Assembly: GCA_040757035.1 (NCBI GenBank)
Contig: JBFLYM010000041.1
Location: 1-6,561 of the forward strand
Direction of reading: 5' to 3'
Source: JAHJBR01 sp040757035
Lineage (GTDB): Archaea > Micrarchaeota > Micrarchaeia > Anstonellales > Bilamarchaeaceae
DNA: 6,561 nt
A program made the position numbers and the translations under genes. Under the pieces are notes generated by a model. That model made no database searches and was not told where the DNA came from. It saw nothing but the letters and a program-made list of their open reading frames with translations. Positions 1 through 5,493 of this stretch are shown here, piece by piece (positions within the stretch are counted from its first letter, which is position 1; each line of letters opens with the position of its first letter).

Positions 1-51
1 ACAACAAGATCTGTATCAACCCCAAAAGAAAAAACGATTCGTTGGGGGAGG
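1..51. repeat. Left copy of exact 51-bp terminal direct repeat
   Basis: Every base of 1-51 is identical to 6511-6561, and the window stops exactly where the match ends. This is what a circular contig with a k-mer overlap looks like; the unique length would be 6510 bp. The repeat falls inside the tRNA-Pro intron. It contains AACCCCAAAAGAAAAA at 18-33, which also occurs 48 nt earlier in the intron at 6480-6495. Whether the underlying molecule is a circle, a tandem duplication or an assembly loop cannot be decided from the sequence. Confidence 0.97.
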
Positions 52-66
52 GTCAGGAAGACCCTC
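48..66 (+). repeat. Stem-loop in tRNA-Pro intron, 7 bp
   Basis: Arms GAGGGTC (48-54) and GACCCTC (60-66) pair perfectly around the 5-nt loop AGGAA. It is one link in the chain of hairpins that makes up the intron. Confidence 0.75.
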
Positions 67-73
67 AAACTGG

Positions 74-92
74 GGAGGGGGTTTCCCCCTCC
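74..92 (+). repeat. GC-rich stem-loop in tRNA-Pro intron, 8 bp
   Basis: Arms GGAGGGGG (74-81) and CCCCCTCC (85-92) pair perfectly around the loop TTT. It is strikingly GC-rich for this AT-rich DNA. It lies 16 nt before the inferred 3' splice site and probably holds the intron end near the splice junction. Confidence 0.8.
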
Positions 93-108
93 GCGGTTCG
101 GGTGAGAA

Positions 109-122
109 TCTCAGCGGTCCCA
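109..122 (+). tRNA. tRNA-Pro(GGG), 3' exon (positions 60-73)
   Basis: These 14 bases complete the tRNA begun at 6377-6435. T at 109 is position 60. CTCAG (110-114) pairs perfectly with T-stem CTGAG (6425-6429). CGGTCCC (115-121) pairs with the acceptor strand GGGATCG (6377-6383) in seven pairs, one of them a T-G wobble. A at 122 is the discriminator base. CCA is not encoded. A run of five T follows at once, as expected for a tRNA 3' end. In the linear window the 3' exon lies 6.25 kb before the 5' exon, so it makes sense only across the window ends. Confidence 0.85.
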
Positions 123-124
123 AA

Positions 125-129
125 TTTTT
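125..129 (+). terminator. Oligo-T terminator after tRNA-Pro
   Basis: TTTTT starts two bases after the discriminator base of tRNA-Pro, without a hairpin. Short T-runs of this kind end archaeal transcripts. It would also end read-through from the eL18-rpoN operon if the window ends are joined. Confidence 0.55.
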
Positions 130-199
130 AGTTTGATTGGTATATTTGTCAAGTAGGATATATTCCTATCTAAGAGTATCTTCAAACTACGCTTCATAA

Positions 200-215
200 T
201 TGTTCATTAGAACAA
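200..215 (+). promoter_or_regulatory. Stem-loop upstream of tnpA, possible IS left-end hairpin
   Basis: TTGTTC and GAACAA form a perfect 6-bp stem with loop ATTA, 35 nt before the tnpA start. A second small hairpin, CTAC-TG-GTAG (229-238), lies between it and the start codon. In IS200-type elements, left-end hairpins are bound by TnpA, and a leader hairpin can restrict tnpA translation. Either role is inferred here from position only. Confidence 0.4.
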
Positions 216-249
216 AAGTATTAAGAACCTACTGGTAGATATATCCAAC

Positions 250-699
250 ATGGAAAAATCAACAACGTCGGCAAAATACAATATCAATTATCACATAGTT
301 TGGTGTCCTAAATACAGAAGGAAAATGCTTGTTGGAAAGATAGCTACAGATTTGCAGAATATATTTGAAACAATCTGCAAAGTAAAAGAATGGGAAATAT
401 TGGAATTGAAAATCATGCCGGACTACTTGCATTTATTTATCTCAACACCTCCTTACGAAAGTCCTATTGGAATTGTCAAAGTTTTAAAAGGCATAAGCGC
501 AAAGCAATTATTCAAGCAGAACCCTGATTTGAAATTCAATTTTAAGAAAGGTCATCTATGGTCTCCTAGTTATTATATCGGAACAACAGGGCATGTATCG
601 GCAGAAACTATTATGCATTATATTCAAGAACAAGAAACCAAGACTACTAAAACTCCCAACTCATCCTCTAATTCTAAATCAGAGGTCTCTTTTGGGTAA
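250..699 (+). CDS. tnpA: IS200/IS605-family Y1 transposase TnpA, altered HUH motif
   Basis: This 149-aa protein has the full length and layout of Y1 HUH single-strand transposases, which cut and rejoin DNA through a tyrosine intermediate and hairpin recognition. Visible landmarks are YHIVWCPKYRR (residues 14-24), IMPDYLHLFIS (55-65), the GHLWSPSYY segment (101-109) and HYIQEQ (123-128). The last contains the expected nucleophile Tyr124 and the metal ligand Gln128. The metal-binding motif, normally H-U-H, reads Tyr59-Leu60-His61, so the first histidine is lost (codon tac; cac would encode His). The reading frame is intact, so the change is recent, tolerated or compensated. There is no clear ribosome binding site before the ATG. 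The C-terminal tail after residue 129 is rich in Ser, Thr, Asn and Lys. The family call is firm; activity is doubtful. Confidence 0.93.
   Translation: MEKSTTSAKYNINYHIVWCPKYRRKMLVGKIATDLQNIFETICKVKEWEILELKIMPDYLHLFISTPPYESPIGIVKVLKGISAKQLFKQNPDLKFNFKKGHLWSPSYYIGTTGHVSAETIMHYIQEQETKTTKTPNSSSNSKSEVSFG
665..685 (+). repeat. Candidate IS right-end hairpin inside tnpA 3' end
   Basis: CCTCT (665-669) and AGAGG (681-685) form a 5-bp stem with an 11-nt loop, just before the tnpA stop codon at 697-699. Its position suits the right-end recognition hairpin of an IS200-type element. The stem is short, so chance is possible. Confidence 0.35.
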
Positions 700-703
700 T
701 TTT

Positions 704-1183
704 ATGATGTTCTTAAAACCGAGTTGGACAAAAATAGAAAAAATGTGCAAATTACTCGCAAAAAAAATTTCTTCGTTCAGACCAGATTGGATTATAGGGA
801 TTTCGCGCGGAGGACTTATTCCTGCACGTTTGCTTTCAGATCATTTGAACATTCATAACATATCTGTAATTAGAATTGAGTTTTACAAATCAATAAAGCA
901 GACCAAGGATTTTCCAACTATAAGCCAACCGCTTCAAGTGAACGTAAAAGGGAAAAAAGTACTTATTGTAGATGATATTGCTGATACTGGAAGAAGCCTC
1001 GCTGTTGCAAAAGACCATGTAAAAAGGGCAGGCGCGTATGAAGTAAAAATTGCTGTTTTACATTCAAAACCAAAAAGTATGATAAAACCGGATTTTTATA
1101 TTGAAAACGCTAATGCATGGATAATATATCCTTGGGAAAAAGAAGAAACAGAGAGAGAAAGAAAAAGAAGAAAACTTAGTTGA
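704..1183 (+). CDS. Purine-type phosphoribosyltransferase (PRTase, HGPRT/XGPRT-like)
   Basis: This cytosolic type I phosphoribosyltransferase (159 aa) would move the phosphoribosyl group of PRPP to a purine base or a related acceptor, most likely in salvage. The PRPP-binding loop VLIVDDIADTGRS is at about residues 86-98. An earlier IIGISRGGLIPA segment (30-41) resembles the pyrophosphate-contacting loop of archaeal xanthine-guanine PRTases. The C-terminal YPWE also matches that group. The frame is open back to 593, but the extra part overlaps tnpA and does not look like the family. Tandem ATGs at 704 and 707 put the conserved N-terminal Trp in register with relatives, with GGGT (694-697) as a weak ribosome site. 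The gene begins 4 nt after the tnpA stop, so the IS has probably replaced its original leader. Substrate preference cannot be read here. Confidence 0.88.
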   Translation: MMFLKPSWTKIEKMCKLLAKKISSFRPDWIIGISRGGLIPARLLSDHLNIHNISVIRIEFYKSIKQTKDFPTISQPLQVNVKGKKVLIVDDIADTGRSLAVAKDHVKRAGAYEVKIAVLHSKPKSMIKPDFYIENANAWIIYPWEKEETERERKRRKLS

Positions 1184-1191
1184 TTGGCTAT

Positions 1192-1773
1192 ATGAAATAC
1201 AAGATGACGCATAGATATTTGCATAGATATTTGGGTTATGCGCTTTATATAAGCGTTGTATTATTTCTTTTTGGACCTATTTTTATCGCGCCTTTTTTGG
1301 CTTCTGCTTCGCCGCAGATGTTTGAATTTCTTCATATCGTATATTCGCCATTGTGCCATCAACTCACAGCGCGTTCATTGTGCTATTTTCAAAATGGAAG
1401 TATATTGGATTGCATACAACCTGGGATAAACAATAGCGAAATAAACGTTAGCGAAAAACAAAGAATCGTAAGTTCTCACGGAATTTTAGGATATAAATTT
1501 CCGGTTTGCGCGCGCGATTTCGCAATGTACGGAGCGATGATAATTGGAGGAGCAATCTTTCCACTCCTGAGAAAAATAGACAGTGAGGATACGCCAAGAT
1601 TTCTTTATTTCGCAATTGCGCTTGTTCCTATTGCATTAGATGGCGGAGCACAAATTTTAGGATTAAGGCAAAGCACAAATGAACTCAGATTAATCACTGG
1701 TTTCATTGCTGGAATAGTGATTCCGTTTTATGCAATTCCAATGTTTAATATGTTTTTGCATAGATCCAAATAA
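1192..1773 (+). CDS. DUF2085 family membrane protein
   Basis: This 193-aa integral membrane protein matches the DUF2085 pattern: CHQ...RS (residues 55-62), then FPVCARD (103-109), then a DGGAQ-x-S-x-N-x-x-R-x-x-TG signature (150-170). Hydrophobic segments lie near residues 16-38, 108-126, 137-157 and 167-189, so about four membrane spans are likely. The paired cysteines and histidine suggest metal or redox chemistry, but no function is established for the family. A TTG at 1180 would overlap the PRTase stop; ATG 1192, 8 nt after that stop, is preferred. Close spacing implies cotranscription with the PRTase. A loop of about 35 residues separates the CHQ motif from the CAR motif. The stop codon abuts the stop of the convergent aCPSF1 gene with no base between. 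Confidence 0.85.
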   Translation: MKYKMTHRYLHRYLGYALYISVVLFLFGPIFIAPFLASASPQMFEFLHIVYSPLCHQLTARSLCYFQNGSILDCIQPGINNSEINVSEKQRIVSSHGILGYKFPVCARDFAMYGAMIIGGAIFPLLRKIDSEDTPRFLYFAIALVPIALDGGAQILGLRQSTNELRLITGFIAGIVIPFYAIPMFNMFLHRSK

Positions 1774-3690
1774 TTATTTCAATCTTACCGCTTCCATATT
1801 CAATGGCGCACTAGCATCGCGCTTGAGCATCGCGCTCGCGCTTTTTGCAAAATCTTCGGTTTTGGACCAATCCCCATGCATTGTAAATATACGTTCAGGG
1901 GTAGGAGTAATTCTTTTAATGAACGCCATAAGTTGCGCCCTGTCACTATGACCAGAAAACCCTTCCACCGTTTCTACGCGCATATTTATTTTCATAGTTT
2001 CTGTTCGTCCGTCATCTCCTGTAACAGGTATTTCCTTCATGCCTTTCTGAATTTTTGAACCAAGCGAAAGCGCGCTTTGATATCCGACAAAAATTAGCGT
2101 ATTTTTATTATTATTAGACATGCCCTTTAGATATTCATAACTTGGACCACCATTAAGCATTCCTGAAGGTGCGAGTATTATCGCTTGTTCGCCATTATTC
2201 ATAATTGTTTGCTTGTTTTCGCCTTTCGCAACGCGTATCATCGGCGATTCAAAGGGACTTTGGTTAGAAAGTATGCGCTTTTGAAGATTCTCTCTCAAAT
2301 ATTCTGGATAAGCAGTGTGTATTGCGCTTGCTTCGAGCACCATACCATCTATATAAACAGGTACATTGAAATCAGGATTGCGTTTATAATAATCTTCAAG
2401 TACAAGTAGTATTTCCTGGCTTCTTCCAACCGAAAATACTGGAATAAGAACGCTTCCTTTATTGTCTATTGTTTCTTTTATTACTCGTGTAAGAACCATT
2501 TCGCTTTCTGCGCGCGCGGGCGTAATATCGTCCCATCCTCCATAAGTGCTTTCAACAAACATTGTTTCAACACGCGGAAAACTTACATTTGCCGGATCAA
2601 AGAGTCTGGTAAAACCAAATTTTATATCTCCGCTATAAACCAAATTATGCAAGCCCTCTCCAATATGCAGATGTACAATCGCACTTCCTAATATGTGCCC
2701 TGCATTATACAAAGTCATTTTTATTTCAGGTGTTATATCAACCACTTCTTCATAATCTATCGGAATCGTATTCCTAAGTTCATTTTGTATGCCTTTTTTT
2801 GTATAAGGAGGGTCAATTCCAAAGCTTTTTTTCATGACATTTATATAATCTTGCTGAAGCAAAGCCATAAGGTCTCTTGTAGGAGGTGTTGTATAAACCG
2901 GACCATCGTATCCATATTCATAGAGATATGGTAAAAATCCCATATGATCCATGTGCCCGTGCGAAACTATCACTGCATCAAGCTGATCAAGCGAAAAACC
3001 CATGATATTAAGATAAGGATATGCCCTTATTGCCTCTCCTGTTACTGGGTTTACCCCACAATCAACAAGGATTTTACTATGATTAGTTTGCACAAGCATA
3101 CAGCTTCTTCCAACTTCTCTAAAACCACCTAAAAAAGAAACACGCAACCAATCACTTTTTGGCATAGATTGACAAATGTGCTTTCCAACAGTTGAAAGCA
3201 GTTTTTTTCTATCAGCGGCTTCAAGTACAAAACTTTTTCGTACTCCATTAATAGTATCTGAAGCCATCGTCGGCGTTCTAAGCACAACTGGCGCCCAATT
3301 GGTTTGAAGCATTATTTCCTTAAGCGTAGTGCCTCCTTTTCCTATCACAAGTCCTGGCTTTATGGATTCAATATGAACTTCACTAAATTCAGGAACAAAA
3401 CGTATACTCGTAACTTCAACTTCTGGAGGAATTATTCGTTTTATTTCTTTTACTGCATCTTCAATATCAATTAGTATGCTGGCATCGGCACGTATAAGAA
3501 TTTTCTTTTTTACAGCGCCAGCCACTTGTTTTATAAGCTGATCACATGCATAAAATGCTTTCACATTTTTGAGATAGATTACTATATTCAAACCTTCTGG
3601 TTCAATTTTCGTGATTTCGCATTCTTTTGGGATTATATCTATAATTGTTTTTTCGATATCTTTATAATACAATTTTATCACCATATCCAT
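1774..3690 (-). CDS. fttA: aCPSF1/FttA, KH-MBL-beta-CASP transcription termination nuclease
   Basis: This 638-aa archaeal relative of CPSF73 cuts nascent RNA at U-rich sites and terminates transcription with RNA polymerase. The length is typical. Two N-terminal KH-type RNA-binding regions span about residues 1-145, the second with the GxxG-type loop VIGKGG (115-120). The metallo-beta-lactamase part shows Asp210 in LVDCG, HGHMDH (244-249), His332 in AGHILGS and Asp355 in SGD. The beta-CASP part follows, with Glu380 in VEST and His581 in GFSGHSD; MHGD (604-607) completes the zinc site. All expected catalytic ligands appear present. ATG 3690 is given as the start. ATG 3684 (MVIKL) is equally likely, because the GGG of the ribosome site is 8 nt from it but only 2 nt from 3690. 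Neighbouring psmB is a common archaeal arrangement. A hairpin covers the ribosome site. Confidence 0.96.
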   Translation of the reverse strand: MDMVIKLYYKDIEKTIIDIIPKECEITKIEPEGLNIVIYLKNVKAFYACDQLIKQVAGAVKKKILIRADASILIDIEDAVKEIKRIIPPEVEVTSIRFVPEFSEVHIESIKPGLVIGKGGTTLKEIMLQTNWAPVVLRTPTMASDTINGVRKSFVLEAADRKKLLSTVGKHICQSMPKSDWLRVSFLGGFREVGRSCMLVQTNHSKILVDCGVNPVTGEAIRAYPYLNIMGFSLDQLDAVIVSHGHMDHMGFLPYLYEYGYDGPVYTTPPTRDLMALLQQDYINVMKKSFGIDPPYTKKGIQNELRNTIPIDYEEVVDITPEIKMTLYNAGHILGSAIVHLHIGEGLHNLVYSGDIKFGFTRLFDPANVSFPRVETMFVESTYGGWDDITPARAESEMVLTRVIKETIDNKGSVLIPVFSVGRSQEILLVLEDYYKRNPDFNVPVYIDGMVLEASAIHTAYPEYLRENLQKRILSNQSPFESPMIRVAKGENKQTIMNNGEQAIILAPSGMLNGGPSYEYLKGMSNNNKNTLIFVGYQSALSLGSKIQKGMKEIPVTGDDGRTETMKINMRVETVEGFSGHSDRAQLMAFIKRITPTPERIFTMHGDWSKTEDFAKSASAMLKRDASAPLNMEAVRLK

Positions 3691-3732
3691 ATCCCTTTTT
3701 CTTTTTCTAAAAGAAAAAGGTCTGGGGGGTCC
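3687..3732. repeat. Copy A of a structured repeat also found in the tRNA-Pro intron
   Basis: CCATATCCCTTTT (3687-3699), a hairpin, then GGTCT and a G-run. Copy B at 6437-6478 has the identical 13-nt head, the same T4-C-T4 / A4-G-A4 hairpin design and the same GGTCT followed by a G-run. Shared bases outside the hairpin argue for common descent rather than convergent folding. This copy overlaps the first codons of aCPSF1. Confidence 0.6.
3691..3720 (-). promoter_or_regulatory. Hairpin covering the aCPSF1 ribosome binding site
   Basis: In the mRNA sense, CCTTTTTCTTTT (3720-3709) pairs perfectly over 12 bp with AAAAGAAAAAGG (3705-3694) around a 3-nt loop. The 3' arm runs straight into GGGAT and the start codons at 3690 and 3684. 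The purine-rich ribosome site is therefore locked in the stem when it folds, and the 5' arm is a U-rich tract like those that aCPSF1 recognises. Translational control or self-termination by aCPSF1 is inference. Confidence 0.5.
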
Positions 3733-3753
3733 ACTGACACTGTGTTTTATTTT

Positions 3754-3765
3754 GGATTATTTAGG
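3754..3765 (-). promoter_or_regulatory. Candidate TATA box for aCPSF1 (proximal)
   Basis: On the minus strand this reads CCTAAATAATCC. A start about 25 nt downstream would give a leader of some 45 nt that consists mostly of the ribosome-site hairpin. It lies beyond the presumed psmB terminator T-tract, which favours it over the distal candidate. Confidence 0.35.
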
Positions 3766-3806
3766 CTAAAGCACTTTATTGGTTCTCTCACTGAATGAAA
3801 GCTTCC

Positions 3807-3819
3807 AAAAAAGAAAAAA
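3807..3819 (-). terminator. U-rich terminator tract downstream of psmB
   Basis: In the transcript sense the tract is TTTTTTCTTTTTT, about 65 nt past the psmB stop codon. There is no GC-rich hairpin. U-rich tracts of this type act as aCPSF1/FttA-dependent or intrinsic archaeal terminators. Confidence 0.5.
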
Positions 3820-3848
3820 CTATATTGACTCACTTTAGAGAAAAACTG

Positions 3849-3859
3849 ATTATATATGG
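3849..3859 (-). promoter_or_regulatory. Candidate TATA box for aCPSF1 (distal)
   Basis: The minus strand reads CCATATATAAT, the best TATA-like match between psmB and aCPSF1. A start near 3825 would, however, put the T-tract at 3807-3819 within the first 20 transcribed bases. Either this promoter is attenuated there or the proximal box is the one used. Confidence 0.35.
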
Positions 3860-3884
3860 TTAATCTTAAGAACGGGAGTTTAAT

Positions 3885-4511
3885 TTACAACATTTGTTGA
3901 ATCTCTTCTTTGGTATATCGCTTGAATCCTTGTTTATTAACTAATACAAGATCAACGCGTTCGCCGCTTGCACTATCTCTTTTCATAGCAGCAACAATTG
4001 CTTTTGCAGCTATGCGCAAATTTTCATTTGCTTGAGCATTTTCTTTAAACAATTCTTCAAGAACGCCATATGCAACCGGTGAACCACTTCCTGTGCTTGC
4101 GATTTTCTCGTTGGTAATTCCGCCAAGCATGTCCACACTAAATAATTTGGATGTTCCATCATAGCCTCCTAGAAGGAGTTGGACAAAGAACGGATAAAAT
4201 TTATATTGAGATAAAATATTTGCGAGCAATGTTGCCGCAGCTTCAACACTTATTTTTTTTCCGTGTTTAAGTTCATAAAGTTTAATCTCTGCCTGCATCC
4301 ATCTTATAAGAGTTTGCGCATCTCCAACCCCGCCAGCTATGGTCATTGCAATGTGATCTGCAATTGGATAAATTTTATCTATATCCTTGCTTGCGATCAT
4401 ATATCCTATGGTTGCGCGTCTGTCGCTTGCAAGCACTATTCCATCTTCACATACAAGACCTACGGTAGTAGTTCCAGTTCTTAATGCTTTGGACATGGAT
4501 TCCTCATCCAT
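3885..4511 (-). CDS. psmB: 20S proteasome beta subunit (catalytic)
   Basis: This 208-aa Ntn hydrolase forms the proteolytic inner rings of the archaeal 20S proteasome. A 13-residue propeptide ends in RTG, and self-cleavage before Thr14 (TTTVG) would expose the nucleophile. Counting from that Thr as 1, Asp17 is in the SDRRAT motif and Lys33 is Lys46 of the precursor, so the catalytic set is complete. GSGSP (about residues 142-146) matches the conserved serine loop. The ATG is preceded by GAAGG at a spacing of 7 nt on the minus strand, which supports this start. No alpha subunit gene is in the window. It sits upstream of aCPSF1 on the same strand, as in several archaea, but a 194-nt gap with a T-tract and TATA candidates suggests separate transcription. 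Confidence 0.97.
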   Translation of the reverse strand: MDEESMSKALRTGTTTVGLVCEDGIVLASDRRATIGYMIASKDIDKIYPIADHIAMTIAGGVGDAQTLIRWMQAEIKLYELKHGKKISVEAAATLLANILSQYKFYPFFVQLLLGGYDGTSKLFSVDMLGGITNEKIASTGSGSPVAYGVLEELFKENAQANENLRIAAKAIVAAMKRDSASGERVDLVLVNKQGFKRYTKEEIQQML

Positions 4512-4705
4512 AATTTAACCTTCTATCAAGTTTAATCAAGTTTAGAATCAAAAAGATCAGTAAAATAATAAATTGGTTGAGTATAAGGAAGCAAATATTT
4601 AAAAATGATTACTTTACCAATTAATATTTAGATACCATTCTATTTTCAGTCCATTACACTGGGCGAGCCAATAGGCGAAAAACGAGTAAAAATGTGGTGG
4701 CGTGT
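4512..4705. promoter_or_regulatory. Divergent promoter region, psmB and eL18 operon
   Basis: No gene lies here. It separates the minus-strand psmB from the plus-strand ribosomal operon and is very AT-rich. AAATATTTAAAAAT (4593-4606) is TATA-like on both strands and is placed to serve psmB (leader about 60 nt) and eL18 (leader about 80 nt). A second candidate is TTAATATTTAGATA at 4621-4634. Which box serves which gene cannot be resolved by eye. The ORF on the minus strand here is not supported. Confidence 0.5.
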
Positions 4706-5044
4706 ATGCACGAAAGAACAGATTTAAATAATTTGATAGATTTATTAAAAAAAGAAAAAAAAGGAATATGGAAGCGGGCCGCTGAATTGCTTTCAAAACC
4801 GAGAAGAACGCGCGTAGAAGTTAATTTAAGCAAAATTGACAAATACGCTTCACAAGGTTCCACAATACTCATTCCTGGAAAAGTTCTTGGTGCCGGAAGA
4901 ATAACAAAAAAGATTACCATTGCCGCGTTTTCGTTTAGCGAAAGTGCAAAAAAAACAATAGTTCAAGGAGGTGCAGATATAATAAGTATAAATAAATTAT
5001 TTTCGCAAAATCCAAGCGGCAAGTCGATTATTATTCTTATATAG
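4706..5044 (+). CDS. rpl18e: 50S ribosomal protein eL18 (L18e)
   Basis: This 112-aa large-subunit protein is first in the operon with uL13 and uS9. Its signature is clear: KKGIWKRAAELLSKPRRTRVEVNLSKI near the N-terminus, then PGKVLGAGRITKKITIAAFSFS in the middle. GTG codons at 4694 and 4697 are in frame, but ATG 4706 gives MHERTDLNNLI, which matches where relatives begin, and GGTGG (4696-4700) sits 5 nt before it as the ribosome site. Adenine runs of seven and eight bases near 4744-4760 could cause frameshift errors in sequencing, though the frame is intact. Confidence 0.95.
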   Translation: MHERTDLNNLIDLLKKEKKGIWKRAAELLSKPRRTRVEVNLSKIDKYASQGSTILIPGKVLGAGRITKKITIAAFSFSESAKKTIVQGGADIISINKLFSQNPSGKSIIILI

Positions 5045-5071
5045 TTAGATATGTATGATATAAGGGATATT

Positions 5072-5488
5072 ATGATAATTGTTGATGGAAAAGATATGAT
5101 ACTTGGTCGTATAGCAAGTAGGATTGCAAAAAAACTTCTCGCAGGGGAAGAAGTACATCTTATAAATGCTGAAAAAATAGTGGTTTCCGGAACTCCAAAA
5201 AACATTATTATGGATTATATAAAGAAGCGCAGGCTCCAGCAAAAAGCGACGCCAGAGTATTCGCCAAAATGGCCGAAATTGCCTCATCTTATGGTAAGAC
5301 GAATAATAAGGGGAATGTTACCATTTAAAAAAGCACAAGGCAAAGCGGCATTCAAAAAGCTTAAGGTTTATGCAAGCGATCCGAATTTAAAGGGAGAAGT
5401 AGTTTCGTTTGAAGACGCAAAAAACAAAGGCTTTGCATATTATGTTACTATTTCTCAAATATGCAAACAGCTCGGAGCAAAATGGTGA
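5072..5488 (+). CDS. rpl13: 50S ribosomal protein uL13
   Basis: This 138-aa large-subunit protein has MIIVDGKDMILGRIAS at the start, then INAEKIVVSG, and the family signature RRIIRGMLPFKK followed by KLKVY (residues 77-100). The length fits the archaeal family. The frame opens at ATG 5051, but ATG 5072 aligns with family N-termini and is preceded by AAGGGAT with 3-4 nt spacing, so 5072 is chosen. It lies 27 nt after eL18, and uS9 follows within 5 nt, so cotranscription is expected. Confidence 0.95.
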   Translation: MIIVDGKDMILGRIASRIAKKLLAGEEVHLINAEKIVVSGTPKNIIMDYIKKRRLQQKATPEYSPKWPKLPHLMVRRIIRGMLPFKKAQGKAAFKKLKVYASDPNLKGEVVSFEDAKNKGFAYYVTISQICKQLGAKW

Positions 5489-5493
5489 CAGTT

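Larger units (their letters stand above)
1..108 (+). other. 3' part of tRNA-Pro T-loop intron (continues from 6436-6510)
   Basis: If the ends are joined, the intron is 6436-6510 plus 1-108, 183 nt in all, which is long for an archaeal tRNA intron. It has no ORF. It is densely folded: CCCCAA (20-25) can pair with TTGGGG (42-47), GAGGGTC (48-54) with GACCCTC (60-66), and GGAGGGGG (74-81) with CCCCCTCC (85-92). The last bases form the 3' side of a bulge-helix-bulge: TGAG (103-106) pairs with exon bases TTCA (6430-6433), leaving AAT (107-109) as the 3' bulge. Splicing between 108 and 109 gives a standard T-loop. Confidence 0.75.
150..700 (+). mobile_element. IS200-like insertion element (ends approximate)
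   Basis: The element holds a single Y1 transposase gene, between the tRNA-Pro terminator and a phosphoribosyltransferase gene. IS200/IS605 elements lack terminal inverted repeats and carry subterminal hairpins instead. Candidate left-end structures before tnpA are TTGTTC/GAACAA (200-205/210-215, loop ATTA) and CTAC/GTAG (229-232/235-238). A candidate right-end hairpin is CCTCT/AGAGG (665-669/681-685). The exact ends and target site cannot be placed without an empty-site comparison. No tnpB is present. Confidence 0.5.

Noticed and set aside
593..703. Longer N-terminus of the phosphoribosyltransferase starting at 593
   Set aside because: It would overlap tnpA by 107 nt, and the extra 37 residues do not resemble the family; tandem ATGs at 704/707 fit.
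1730..1951. Short plus-strand ORFs over the aCPSF1 and psmB genes (for example 1876-2058, 2185-2409, 2695-2934, 4263-4484)
   Set aside because: They are antisense to well-identified genes and show no recognisable domain or ribosome site.
4614..4920. Minus-strand ORFs across eL18, uL13 and uS9 (4614-4796, 4654-4920, 4963-5205, 5045-5287, 5567-5758, 5740-6042)
   Set aside because: They are shadows of ribosomal protein genes; Phe/Leu-rich translations arise from the Lys-rich sense strand.
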